48,655 nt of DNA from Acidobacteriota bacterium. Its GTDB lineage: Bacteria; Acidobacteriota; Blastocatellia; Pyrinomonadales; Pyrinomonadaceae. How positions within the stretch are numbered: position 1 is the stretch's first letter; each line of letters begins with the position of its first letter. Positions 42,144 through 48,655 of the stretch are shown one piece after another. The stretch covers positions 1 through 48,655 of the forward strand of contig JAFAVK010000092.1 in the NCBI GenBank assembly GCA_019242475.1, given 5' to 3'. The translations under genes and the position numbers were made by a program. The notes below the pieces were generated by a model. That model did no database searches, was not told the DNA's origin, and saw only the letters and a list, made by a program, of their open reading frames with translations.

Positions 42144-42169
42144 CGGCCCCCGAGGGCCGTCGGTTTTTT
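42144..42169 (+). terminator. Hairpin plus T6 overlapping the zapA end
   Basis: CGGCCC-CCGA-GGGCCG (42144-42159) followed by TCGG and TTTTTT (42164-42169) is an intrinsic-terminator shape on the plus strand. No plus-strand gene leads into it, so it would stop antisense transcription of zapA. On the minus strand the stem follows the zapA stop but lacks a close T-run. Confidence 0.4.
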
Positions 42170-42524
42170 AAGAGATGGTGATGCTGCTGGGGCTCGCCTG
42201 GTCGGCGACGTGGCGGGTCTTGAGGACACGGTCGAGCATCTCGGCGCACTCGGCGCTGCGGGCGGCGAGCTGCTGGTCGGTCTGCTCGTGGAGGCGCTTG
42301 AGGCGGTGCAGCTCGTCGGCGATGTGGAGCGCGGCGAGGATGGCGACCTTGAGCGAATCGACCGTCAGCGTGCCCGAGGAGATTTCGCGCATGCGGCGGT
42401 CAACGAACTCCGCCAAGCCGATGACGTACTCGCTGTCGCCGTCGGAGCGGATGTTGTAGGTCTGGTTGTAGATTTCGACCCGGATGGTCGGCGTGCCTTC
42501 CGCCGGGTTCTTGATGGCGCTCAT
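42168..42524 (-). CDS. zapA: Cell division protein ZapA
   Basis: 118 residues from ATG 42524. Typical ZapA: an N-terminal beta-hairpin (TIRVEIYNQTYNIRSDGDSEYVIGLAEFVDRRMREI) followed by a helix with VDSLKVAILAALHIADELHRL and a C-terminal coiled coil. Binds and bundles FtsZ at the division ring. It starts 18 bases after the small coiled-coil gene (zapB-like) and is followed by the 6S RNA gene. Confidence 0.93.
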   Translation of the reverse strand: MSAIKNPAEGTPTIRVEIYNQTYNIRSDGDSEYVIGLAEFVDRRMREISSGTLTVDSLKVAILAALHIADELHRLKRLHEQTDQQLAARSAECAEMLDRVLKTRHVADQASPSSITIS

Positions 42525-42542
42525 GCCTTAAAATCCCTGGGG

Positions 42543-42824
42543 CTACCTGCGCATGACCTCGACGGCCTCGGGGTCGAGCACCGCGATGGCGTCGAGCATC
42601 GCCTCGACCTTCGTGCGGATCGTGTCGCGCTCCGAGAGCAGGCGCTCGACCTGCGTTTCGAGCCTGTCCTTCTCGTCCAGGAGCGCGCCCAGCTCGCGGC
42701 GCACCGAGGCCAGCTCGCGCTCTAAGCCCTCCTTCTCCTGGCGGAGCGTCTTGGTCAGCTCGATGGTGCGGTAAATTTTGTCTTCGAGGTGAGAGAACTT
42801 TTCAAGTCCGGTCAATCCGACCAT
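42543..42824 (-). CDS. Small coiled-coil protein, ZapB-like
   Basis: 93 residues; GGAGAAGGAAG runs straight into ATG 42824. From about residue 10 to 80 it is one uninterrupted helix with leucine heptads (LEDKIYRTIELTKTLRQEK, LLDEKDRLETQVERLLSE), ending LDPEAVEVMRR. Size, structure and place directly before zapA fit ZapB, which bridges ZapA to the chromosome terminus, but coiled coils are weak evidence of homology. Confidence 0.75.
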   Translation of the reverse strand: MVGLTGLEKFSHLEDKIYRTIELTKTLRQEKEGLERELASVRRELGALLDEKDRLETQVERLLSERDTIRTKVEAMLDAIAVLDPEAVEVMRR

Positions 42825-42903
42825 CTTCCTTCTCCGTGCGGCTGCGGCCTCGTGACTGCCGAGCGATTATGCGACTTCGCGCGCGGGAGCGCAAGAAAAA
42901 GAT

Positions 42904-42968
42904 GTGAGATGTCAGATGCCAGATGCTGGTGCGGCCATTTTTCTAACATCCAGCATCTGACATCTCAC
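42904..42968. repeat. Inverted CAGATGC heptamers downstream of pheT
   Basis: Arm 42904-42929 (GAGATGT, CAGATGC, CAGATGC, TGG) and arm 42950-42968, its complement but with one CAGATGC unit fewer. This is direct evidence of a copy-number change by whole heptamers. The second arm ends two bases before the pheT stop. Confidence 0.85.
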
Positions 42969-42970
42969 AC

Positions 42971-45082
42971 CTACCCTCTCAACTGCGCGCCGAACTCGCC
43001 CTCCAACGCCGAGACGACGCGGGCGTGCATGGCGTCAACCTCCTCGTCGCGGAGCGTGCGTTCGTCGGCGCGGTACTCGACGCGCAGCGTCAGAGAGCGC
43101 TTCCCTTCCGGCATGCTCGCGCCCTCGTACACGTCCACGAGCGCGACGCCGCGGCACTCTTCGATCCCGAGCGAAAGTATTGCGCGGCGCATCTCGCCGA
43201 AGGTGACGCGGCGGTCGGCGACGAGCGACACGTCGCGCGCGACCCCGGGGAAGCGCGGCAGCGGCGTGTAGCGCGCGGGCCGCTCGCCCGTCGCGAGCAG
43301 CGCCGTCAGATTAACCTCCGCGACGTAGACCGGCTGGCGGAACTTGTAGCGCGCGGCCAGCTCCTCGGAGAGGCGGCCCGCGTGGCCGATCTCCTGGCCG
43401 CCGAGTCTGACGCGCGCCGACTGCCCCTCGCGCAGGTGGCGGACGGAGGCCGGCTCGAACTCAAGCTCGCCGACGCGCATCGCGTCCGCCGCGGCTTCGA
43501 GCCCGCCCTTCAGGTCGAAGAAGTCCGCCGCGCGCCCCGCGGCCTTCCCCTCTTCCAAAGCCTCGCCGGTGACGAGCAGCGCGAACGCCTCGACCTCGCT
43601 CGGCCGCGACTCGTCTTCATCTCCCGATGCGGCGCGCGCGGCGAAGACGCGGCCCGTCTCGAAGAGACGTACGTCGCGCGTGCCGTGGTTGAAGTTGTGG
43701 CGCGTGGCTTCGAGCAGTCCCGGCAGAAGGCTCGGGCGCATCAGGCGCGCGCCCTCGATGATCGGGTTCGACAGAACGACGAAGGCGCCCTCGCCTTCGA
43801 CTTTTTGCAAGCCGGGCACGGGCTCGAAGCGGCTCTCGCCGGACTCGTTGACGCCCGAGGACTCTTCGATGAAAGAGATGCTGACGGCCTCGTTGAAGCC
43901 CGCGGCGGTGAGCACCTGCCGCGCCGCGCGCCTGCGGCGGTCGCCCAAAAGGTACTCGCCCGTCACGGGCGACGGCGGCAGCGCTTCGCCGATCTTGTCG
44001 TACCCGTAGACGCGCGCGACCTCTTCGACTAAATCCTCCTCAATCTTCACGTCCGTCCGCCACGTCGGCACGCCGAAGGAGAGTTCGCCATTTTGAACAT
44101 CACCCTCGGCCGGCTCGAAGCCGAGCGAGCGGAGGATGCGCCCGCTCTCTTCCGCGGGGACGCTCAGGCCCGACAGCTCCTCGACGCGGCGCGGGCGCAG
44201 GCGGACGGTCGGCGGCGTGATTCGCGTCGGGTAAACGTCAACCGCGTCCTCGGTCGCGGTGCCGCCCGCCAGCTCGCAGATGAGCGCGACGCAGCGATCC
44301 TGCGCGCGCCGCACGCCCTCGTAGTCCACGCCGCGCTCGAAGCGGTAGGAAGCCTCGGTCTGTAGGCCCAGGCGCTTCGACGTGCGGCGCACGGACTGCG
44401 GGTCGAAGTAGGCGCTCTCGACGAGCACGTCCGTCGTCCCGCCGGAAATCTCCGTCTCCTCGCCGCCCATCACGCCCGCGACGGCGACGGCGCGCACGGC
44501 GTCGGCGATGACGAGCATCTGCTCGTCCAGCTCGCGCTCCACGCCGTCGAGCGTCTTCAGTTTCTCGCCCGCGCGCGCGCGGCGGACGACGATGCGGAAC
44601 TCCGAGAGCTTCGCGAGGTCGAACGCGTGCAGGGGCTGGCCCAGCTCGTGCAACACGAAGTTCGTGATGTCCGCGACGTTGTTGATGGGGCGCTGGCCGA
44701 TGGCCTGCAAGCGCTCGACGAGCCAGTCGGGCGAAGGCTGAATCTTCACGCCGCGCACGACGCGCGCGGCGTAGCGCGGGCAGAGGTCGGCGTCTTCAAT
44801 CTCGACGGCCGTGAACTGCTCGGCCCTCCCGCCGACGTTCTTCACGGTCAGGTCGGGCAGCTTCAGGCCCGCGCCCGTGAGCGCCGCGGCCTCGCGCGCG
44901 ATGCCGAGGTTCGAGAGGCAGTCCGGGCGGTTCGACGTGAGGTCGAACTCCAGCACGTGGTCGCCGCCCTTCTCGTGGACGGCGTCAACGGCGAGGCCGG
45001 CCATCGTCAACCTGTCGGCCAGGTCGCGCGGCGCCAAAGTGATTTCGGTCAGGTCGCGGAGCCAGTTGTAGCTGATGTCCAT
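42971..45082 (-). CDS. pheT: Phenylalanine-tRNA ligase beta subunit, short form
   Basis: 703 residues from ATG 45082 ([11 protein letters not shown]); the frame is open to 45280 but that part is inside the upstream gene. B1 start is normal, but after [14 protein letters not shown] the sequence jumps straight to [22 protein letters not shown]. The roughly 100-residue EMAP/tRNA-binding OB domain usually inserted there is missing, as the length confirms (about 700 against about 800). B3/B4 (about 105-275), B5 (about 295-365) and FDX-ACB (about 608-703: [19 protein letters not shown]) are intact. With PheS it charges tRNA-Phe in the cytoplasm. Starts four bases after the Rossmann gene. Confidence 0.95.
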   Translation of the reverse strand: MDISYNWLRDLTEITLAPRDLADRLTMAGLAVDAVHEKGGDHVLEFDLTSNRPDCLSNLGIAREAAALTGAGLKLPDLTVKNVGGRAEQFTAVEIEDADLCPRYAARVVRGVKIQPSPDWLVERLQAIGQRPINNVADITNFVLHELGQPLHAFDLAKLSEFRIVVRRARAGEKLKTLDGVERELDEQMLVIADAVRAVAVAGVMGGEETEISGGTTDVLVESAYFDPQSVRRTSKRLGLQTEASYRFERGVDYEGVRRAQDRCVALICELAGGTATEDAVDVYPTRITPPTVRLRPRRVEELSGLSVPAEESGRILRSLGFEPAEGDVQNGELSFGVPTWRTDVKIEEDLVEEVARVYGYDKIGEALPPSPVTGEYLLGDRRRRAARQVLTAAGFNEAVSISFIEESSGVNESGESRFEPVPGLQKVEGEGAFVVLSNPIIEGARLMRPSLLPGLLEATRHNFNHGTRDVRLFETGRVFAARAASGDEDESRPSEVEAFALLVTGEALEEGKAAGRAADFFDLKGGLEAAADAMRVGELEFEPASVRHLREGQSARVRLGGQEIGHAGRLSEELAARYKFRQPVYVAEVNLTALLATGERPARYTPLPRFPGVARDVSLVADRRVTFGEMRRAILSLGIEECRGVALVDVYEGASMPEGKRSLTLRVEYRADERTLRDEEVDAMHARVVSALEGEFGAQLRG

Positions 45083-45086
45083 ACCC

Positions 45087-46853
45087 TTACTTGATGCGGT
45101 AGCCGAAGTTCTCTTCGTTGTTGAAAATCCAGCCGACGACCGAGCCGATGTGAATCTGCTCGGAGACGTAGGCTTCGCGCGTGAAGGCGGCCGAGCCGCG
45201 CTCGCGGATGCGCTCGGGCTTGTGCCCCATCGTCTCGAACCTGCGGCGCCACTGCTCCATGTTCTGCGGCCGCAGGTCAACCCAGCCCTTCGCGGCCCAA
45301 GCCTCCACGGCCGCGGGGCCTGCGACGTGGGCGGTGCTCTCGTTCTTCACCTCCGGGATGCGTATGTACGGCCCGCGGATGAGCGAACGGCCGTCGGGCG
45401 TCAGGATGGGGAAGCCGACCGAGACGATGCTGTTGCGCAGCCGCCCGTCCGCTTGCACGCGCGCGAAGACCTCCGCGGCCAGTTGCTCGCCCGAGCGCCC
45501 GAGCACTTCGCTCAGCCGGTCGTCGTAGACGACGCGGAGGAGGTACGCCTCCCAGAGGAGCTTGCCGAGTTCGGGCGGCCCGAGGTCGCCGAGCGCCACC
45601 GAAGGGATGTCGCGCTCCCTCTCAAGCTTCTCCAACTCCTGGATGGCGAGGTGGCGCAGGTAGCCGGCGCGGTAGGTCGGGTTCATCGAGGCGCCGTCTA
45701 TCGCCGCGATCACGTCGTAGCCCGTGCTGCTGCCCTTCACCTCCAGGACGACCTGCCGCGCGATCTCCTCGGGCGTGATGAACTCCATCTGCCCCATGTA
45801 GGTGATGGCCTGGAACTCGCCCTTCGTGAAGAGCCCGTTCTCGCCGGTGTTGACGACGGCCAGCTCCAAGTCACCGAGCGCCTCGTAACCTTCGGCCTCG
45901 CCCTCGGGGCGCAGGCGCAAGCTCCCGCCCACGTCGAGCGGCTCGGTGCGGCTGGTGTAGAGCTTGAGGTTCTGCCCCGGCACGCCCACCTTTCCTTTGC
46001 CCTTCGCCTTCAGCCGGCGGAAGCCGATGTCGGAGTAGCCGATCATCGCCGCCGGCTTGAACTCCTTCACCGCCGGCCCGCCGAGCGTGCGCGCCATCAA
46101 ATACATCAGCCCCGTGTGCGCGAAGGCGATGGCCGTCTTCTCCATCAGCGTCGCCGACGGCGTGTCCTCGGAGTGCGTGTAAGGGATGTTGAGCCCCATG
46201 CCGCCCGTGCCCGTCGTCCCGACCTTGAGGTAGAGGCGCGTGTTCACCTGCCGCATCGCGCGGTTGATGAGCAGCACGTGGCGGACGAGCTGCGGCACGG
46301 ACTGCGAGACGAGCACGGCCGCGAGCGCGCTCCCGGCCGCGCCCAAAAGCCCGCCCAGCTCCTCGCCCCCGCGCGCCGCCGCGTCCAGCTCTTCGAACTG
46401 CCGCTTGGCGAGGTCGGAGGCGGCGTACACGTCTTGGTAACTGAACGCGGTCGCCGTGTTGATGCTGTCGATGACGACGTGCGGCGGGTGGTCGAGGATG
46501 AGCCGCACCAGCTCCGAGTTCCTGTACGCCTCGTCGAGGTCTTGGAACACGTCGGCGTAGAGCGTCTCGCGGTACTCGGCCCCCGCCAAAAGCTCGCCGC
46601 GGCTGAGCGGGCGCTCGCGCCGCGGGGGGTTCCACTCGGAGCGCACGAAGATGTCGCCGGCCGCACCCGTGAAGAGGACGTTCGGGAAGTCGCGCCTCAG
46701 ACTCCCGACCGCCTCGTTCACCTCCTCGGGCGAGAGGCCGGAGATGACGATCTGCTGCGGCTCCAGCTCGCGGGCGATCTCCTGCGCGATCTGCCGGCCG
46801 ACCATCCCGGCGCCGCCGAGCAGCAGGTAAGTCTCGCCCTTGAAAAAGCGCAT
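45087..46853 (-). CDS. Large Rossmann-fold NAD(P)-binding protein between pheS and pheT
   Basis: 588 residues, ATG 46853. The start [19 protein letters not shown] is a dinucleotide-binding loop, followed by the NAD-dependent epimerase/SDR pattern ([47 protein letters not shown]). The C-terminal 250 residues have no motif I know. The enzyme class is probably an NAD(P)-dependent oxidoreductase or epimerase-like protein; no substrate can be assigned. Its place inside the pheST operon, with a 48-base and a 4-base gap, shows it is cotranscribed with both subunits. Confidence 0.7.
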   Translation of the reverse strand: MRFFKGETYLLLGGAGMVGRQIAQEIARELEPQQIVISGLSPEEVNEAVGSLRRDFPNVLFTGAAGDIFVRSEWNPPRRERPLSRGELLAGAEYRETLYADVFQDLDEAYRNSELVRLILDHPPHVVIDSINTATAFSYQDVYAASDLAKRQFEELDAAARGGEELGGLLGAAGSALAAVLVSQSVPQLVRHVLLINRAMRQVNTRLYLKVGTTGTGGMGLNIPYTHSEDTPSATLMEKTAIAFAHTGLMYLMARTLGGPAVKEFKPAAMIGYSDIGFRRLKAKGKGKVGVPGQNLKLYTSRTEPLDVGGSLRLRPEGEAEGYEALGDLELAVVNTGENGLFTKGEFQAITYMGQMEFITPEEIARQVVLEVKGSSTGYDVIAAIDGASMNPTYRAGYLRHLAIQELEKLERERDIPSVALGDLGPPELGKLLWEAYLLRVVYDDRLSEVLGRSGEQLAAEVFARVQADGRLRNSIVSVGFPILTPDGRSLIRGPYIRIPEVKNESTAHVAGPAAVEAWAAKGWVDLRPQNMEQWRRRFETMGHKPERIRERGSAAFTREAYVSEQIHIGSVVGWIFNNEENFGYRIK

Positions 46854-46901
46854 CGCGTAAACACTCCGCCGGGGTGAGACGGAAGGCTCCCCCGGCCGCC
46901 C

Positions 46902-47996
46902 TCAGAACTGTTCGAGGAAGCGCACGTCGTTCTCGAAGAGGAGGCGGATGTCGTCGAGCTCGTACATCAGGCCGCACATGCGGTCGATGCCGAGGCCGAA
47001 GGCGAAGCCGGAGAACTCCTCGGGGTCTATCTGGACGGCGCGCAGGACGTTCGGGTGCACCATCCCCGACCCGCCCAGCTCGATCCAGCCGGAGCCCTTG
47101 CAGAGCCGGCAGCCCGCGCCCCCGCACTTGAAGCAGGAGTAGTCGGCCTCCATGCTCGGCTCGGTGAACGGGAAGTAGGACGGGCGGAAGCGCGTCCGCG
47201 TCGCGGGGCCGAAGAGGCGCCGGACGAACTCGGAGAGCGTGCCCTTCAAATGTCCCATGTTGATGCCGCGGTCAACCAGGAGACCTTCGACTTGGAAGAA
47301 CATCGGGTTGTGCGTCGCGTCCGGGGTGTCGCGGCGGAAGACGCGGCCGGGCGCCACGACGCGCAGGGGCGGGCGCCGCCGCTGCATCGCGTGAATCTGC
47401 ACCGTGGAAGTCTGCGAGCGCAGGCTCAGGCCGTCGGTCGTGTAGAACGTGTCCTGCGGCGAGCGCGCCGGGTGCAGCTCGGGGATGTTGAGCGCGGTGA
47501 AGTTGTAGAAGTCGGTTTCGACTTCAGGGCCGTCCTCGACCGCGTAGCCCATCGAGACGAAGACGTCCTCGATGCGCTGGCGCAGCAGCGTAATCGGGTG
47601 CAGGTGCCCGCGCCGCGGCCGCCTTCCGGGCAGCGTCACGTCCACGCGCTCGCGCTCGGTCTTGAGCAGTTGAATCCGCCCGGCGAGCGCGACGCCCACG
47701 TCGCCCAGCGCGCCGCGTATCTCTTTGTCTACTTGCTGGACGAGCTGCCCGAAGCGCGCTCGCTCCTCGGCGGGGACGCGGCCCACCAGTTTCATCAACT
47801 GCGAGACCGCGCTCTTCTTGGCCGTGTGGCGCGTCGCCAGCTCTTTCACCTCGCGCGAGAGGGCCTCGGCCTCGTCGAGCGAGAGCCCTTCCGTCCCTTC
47901 GTACGCGCGAAAGCGAGCGAAGCGTTCGAACTCACGCTCGAACGCTTCGCGCACGGACGCGATCTGTGCGTCGTAGTCAACCGCTTCGGAACTCAT
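46902..47996 (-). CDS. pheS: Phenylalanine-tRNA ligase alpha subunit
   Basis: 364 residues, ATG 47996 with GAGGA eight bases upstream. N-terminal coiled coil (about 1-105) for tRNA binding, then the class II catalytic core: motif 1 region [19 protein letters not shown]; motif 2 [35 protein letters not shown]; motif 3 [18 protein letters not shown]. It carries the extra Cys cluster [17 protein letters not shown] often seen in bacterial PheS. Forms an alpha2-beta2 enzyme with PheT, whose gene is separated by one open reading frame. Confidence 0.97.
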   Translation of the reverse strand: MSSEAVDYDAQIASVREAFEREFERFARFRAYEGTEGLSLDEAEALSREVKELATRHTAKKSAVSQLMKLVGRVPAEERARFGQLVQQVDKEIRGALGDVGVALAGRIQLLKTERERVDVTLPGRRPRRGHLHPITLLRQRIEDVFVSMGYAVEDGPEVETDFYNFTALNIPELHPARSPQDTFYTTDGLSLRSQTSTVQIHAMQRRRPPLRVVAPGRVFRRDTPDATHNPMFFQVEGLLVDRGINMGHLKGTLSEFVRRLFGPATRTRFRPSYFPFTEPSMEADYSCFKCGGAGCRLCKGSGWIELGGSGMVHPNVLRAVQIDPEEFSGFAFGLGIDRMCGLMYELDDIRLLFENDVRFLEQF

Positions 47997-48029
47997 CGGG
48001 GAGTCCTCTCATCAGTCTTCTCTCTAACT

Positions 48030-48407
48030 TCAGGCCGCGGCCTGCGGCCGGTTCTCGATGGCGGTGCGCGCCTGCCCGGCGAGCGCCGCGAAGGCGTCGG
48101 GCGAGTTGGCCGCGAGGTCGGCGAGCGCCTTGCGGTCAAGCTCGATGCCGGCCAACGAGAGGCCGTGCATGAACTGCGAGTAGTTCAGGCCGTTGACGCG
48201 CGCGGCGGCGCCGATGCGGACGATCCACAGGCTGCGGAAGTCGCGCTTCTTCAGCTTGCGGCCGGTGTACGCGAACTTCAAGCCCCTTTCGACCGACTCC
48301 TTCGCCGAGCGGTAGAGCTTCGACTTCGTCCCGCGGTAACCCTTCGCTAAATCAAGTATCTTCTTGCGCTTCTCCGTGCGCTTGTTCCCACGTTTTGCCC
48401 TAGGCAT
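48030..48407 (-). CDS. rplT: 50S ribosomal protein L20
   Basis: 125 residues; GAGGAGG eight bases before ATG 48407. Classic L20: basic N-terminus [25 protein letters not shown] and core [24 protein letters not shown]. Binds 23S rRNA early in assembly and in other bacteria represses its own operon. About 94 bases, mostly a heptamer inverted repeat, separate it from rpmI. Confidence 0.98.
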   Translation of the reverse strand: MPRAKRGNKRTEKRKKILDLAKGYRGTKSKLYRSAKESVERGLKFAYTGRKLKKRDFRSLWIVRIGAAARVNGLNYSQFMHGLSLAGIELDRKALADLAANSPDAFAALAGQARTAIENRPQAAA

Positions 48408-48425
48408 GACTAATACCTCCTCAGA

Positions 48426-48503
48426 AATGCTGAATGCCGAGTGATGAATGATGAATTGAACACCGCCTTTAATTCATCATTCAGCATTCATCGTTCATCA
48501 TTT
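48426..48503. repeat. Inverted ATGATGA/ATGCTGA heptamers between rpmI and rplT
   Basis: Arm 48471-48503 on the minus strand starts directly at the rpmI stop (ATGATGA, ACGATGA, ATGCTGA, ATGATGA, ATT); arm 48426-48457 is its imperfect complement with a 13-base loop. It ends four bases before the rplT ribosome site. It could form a long hairpin in the rpmI-rplT mRNA. Confidence 0.85.
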
Positions 48504-48655
48504 AACTACGCCCGTAGGGCAGCATGCGCTCGATGCGCACCTCGTCGGCCTCGGAGACGAGCACGTCGATGTCGAGCGAGCGCTTCCGCTTGGCCGTCTT
48601 CTTCGTCAGGATGTGGCGCGCGTGCGAGTGGCCGCGCTTGACCTTGCCCGACGCG
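48502..48655 (-). CDS. rpmI: 50S ribosomal protein L35 (5' end outside window)
   Basis: The last 50 codons and stop are present: [21 protein letters not shown], then [16 protein letters not shown] and [11 protein letters not shown]. This is the L35 core and C-terminus; about 15 residues are cut off at the right edge. Gene order rpmI-rplT-pheS is the widespread infC operon order, so infC is expected just beyond the edge. Confidence 0.96.
   Translation of the reverse strand, partial: ASGKVKRGHSHARHILTKKTAKRKRSLDIDVLVSEADEVRIERMLPYGRS

Overview
The window looks like a chromosomal segment of a GC-rich Gram-negative bacterium, most likely an acidobacterium of the Blastocatellia/Pyrinomonadaceae kind. 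This is inferred from a von Willebrand-type protein of the acidobacterial VWFA-related family, three very large Oar-like outer-membrane receptors with an N-terminal carboxypeptidase-regulatory domain and no SusD partner, an exported family of unknown function typical of that phylum, and strongly GC-biased third codon positions. There are 29 protein genes (one cut by the window edge) and one small RNA gene. I see no tRNA, rRNA, CRISPR, prophage or insertion sequence.

Layout. 1-6.3 kb: a 21-bp repeat array, a VWA protein, a membrane coiled-coil protein, an AlkZ-like winged-helix protein, an orphan secretin carrying TPR and cohesin-like domains behind a near-consensus promoter, and a single-domain response regulator. 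6.6-14.7 kb: a secreted glycine-zipper protein with a duplicated domain, OsmC, a TPR lytic transglycosylase, two uncharacterised proteins, a DsbA-like thioredoxin coupled to a VKOR (an oxidative disulfide-forming pair), and a methyltransferase. 14.77-15.08 kb: a second 21-bp repeat array. 15.1-21.8 kb: a class A beta-lactamase-fold hydrolase and a GltS-type transporter, divergent from a glycolate oxidase operon in which GlcD and GlcE are one polypeptide followed by GlcF. 21.86-22.01 kb: a third 21-bp array. 22.0-38.9 kb: nagA, an N-acyl-D-amino-acid deacylase, three Oar-like receptors and a TPR protein. This could be an amino-sugar/peptide acquisition region, but that is inference from neighbours. 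39-41.8 kb: a putative HExxH metalloprotease, a hot-dog thioesterase and a YmdB-type phosphodiesterase. 41.8-48.7 kb: a housekeeping block on the minus strand, rpmI-rplT-pheS-(Rossmann protein)-pheT-zapB-like-zapA-6S RNA. Here pheS and pheT are separated by an unrelated 588-codon gene, and PheT lacks its N-terminal tRNA-binding (EMAP) domain.

The most unusual signal lies between the genes. (1) At least nine gene ends carry short tandem heptamers (period 7), usually arranged as inverted arms around a GC hairpin and often starting at the base next to the stop codon. The heptamer differs at every locus. In most cases the strand met by an incoming ribosome carries a stop triplet every 7 nt, so all three frames are closed. 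The best example is a perfect 37-bp inverted repeat at 38895-39066 filling exactly the space between two convergent stop codons. (2) Three arrays of unrelated 20-21 bp units (two helical turns; three heptamers) also sit at gene ends. I know of no name for this system in this phylum. The closest thing I know is the heptanucleotide STRR repeats of heterocystous cyanobacteria.
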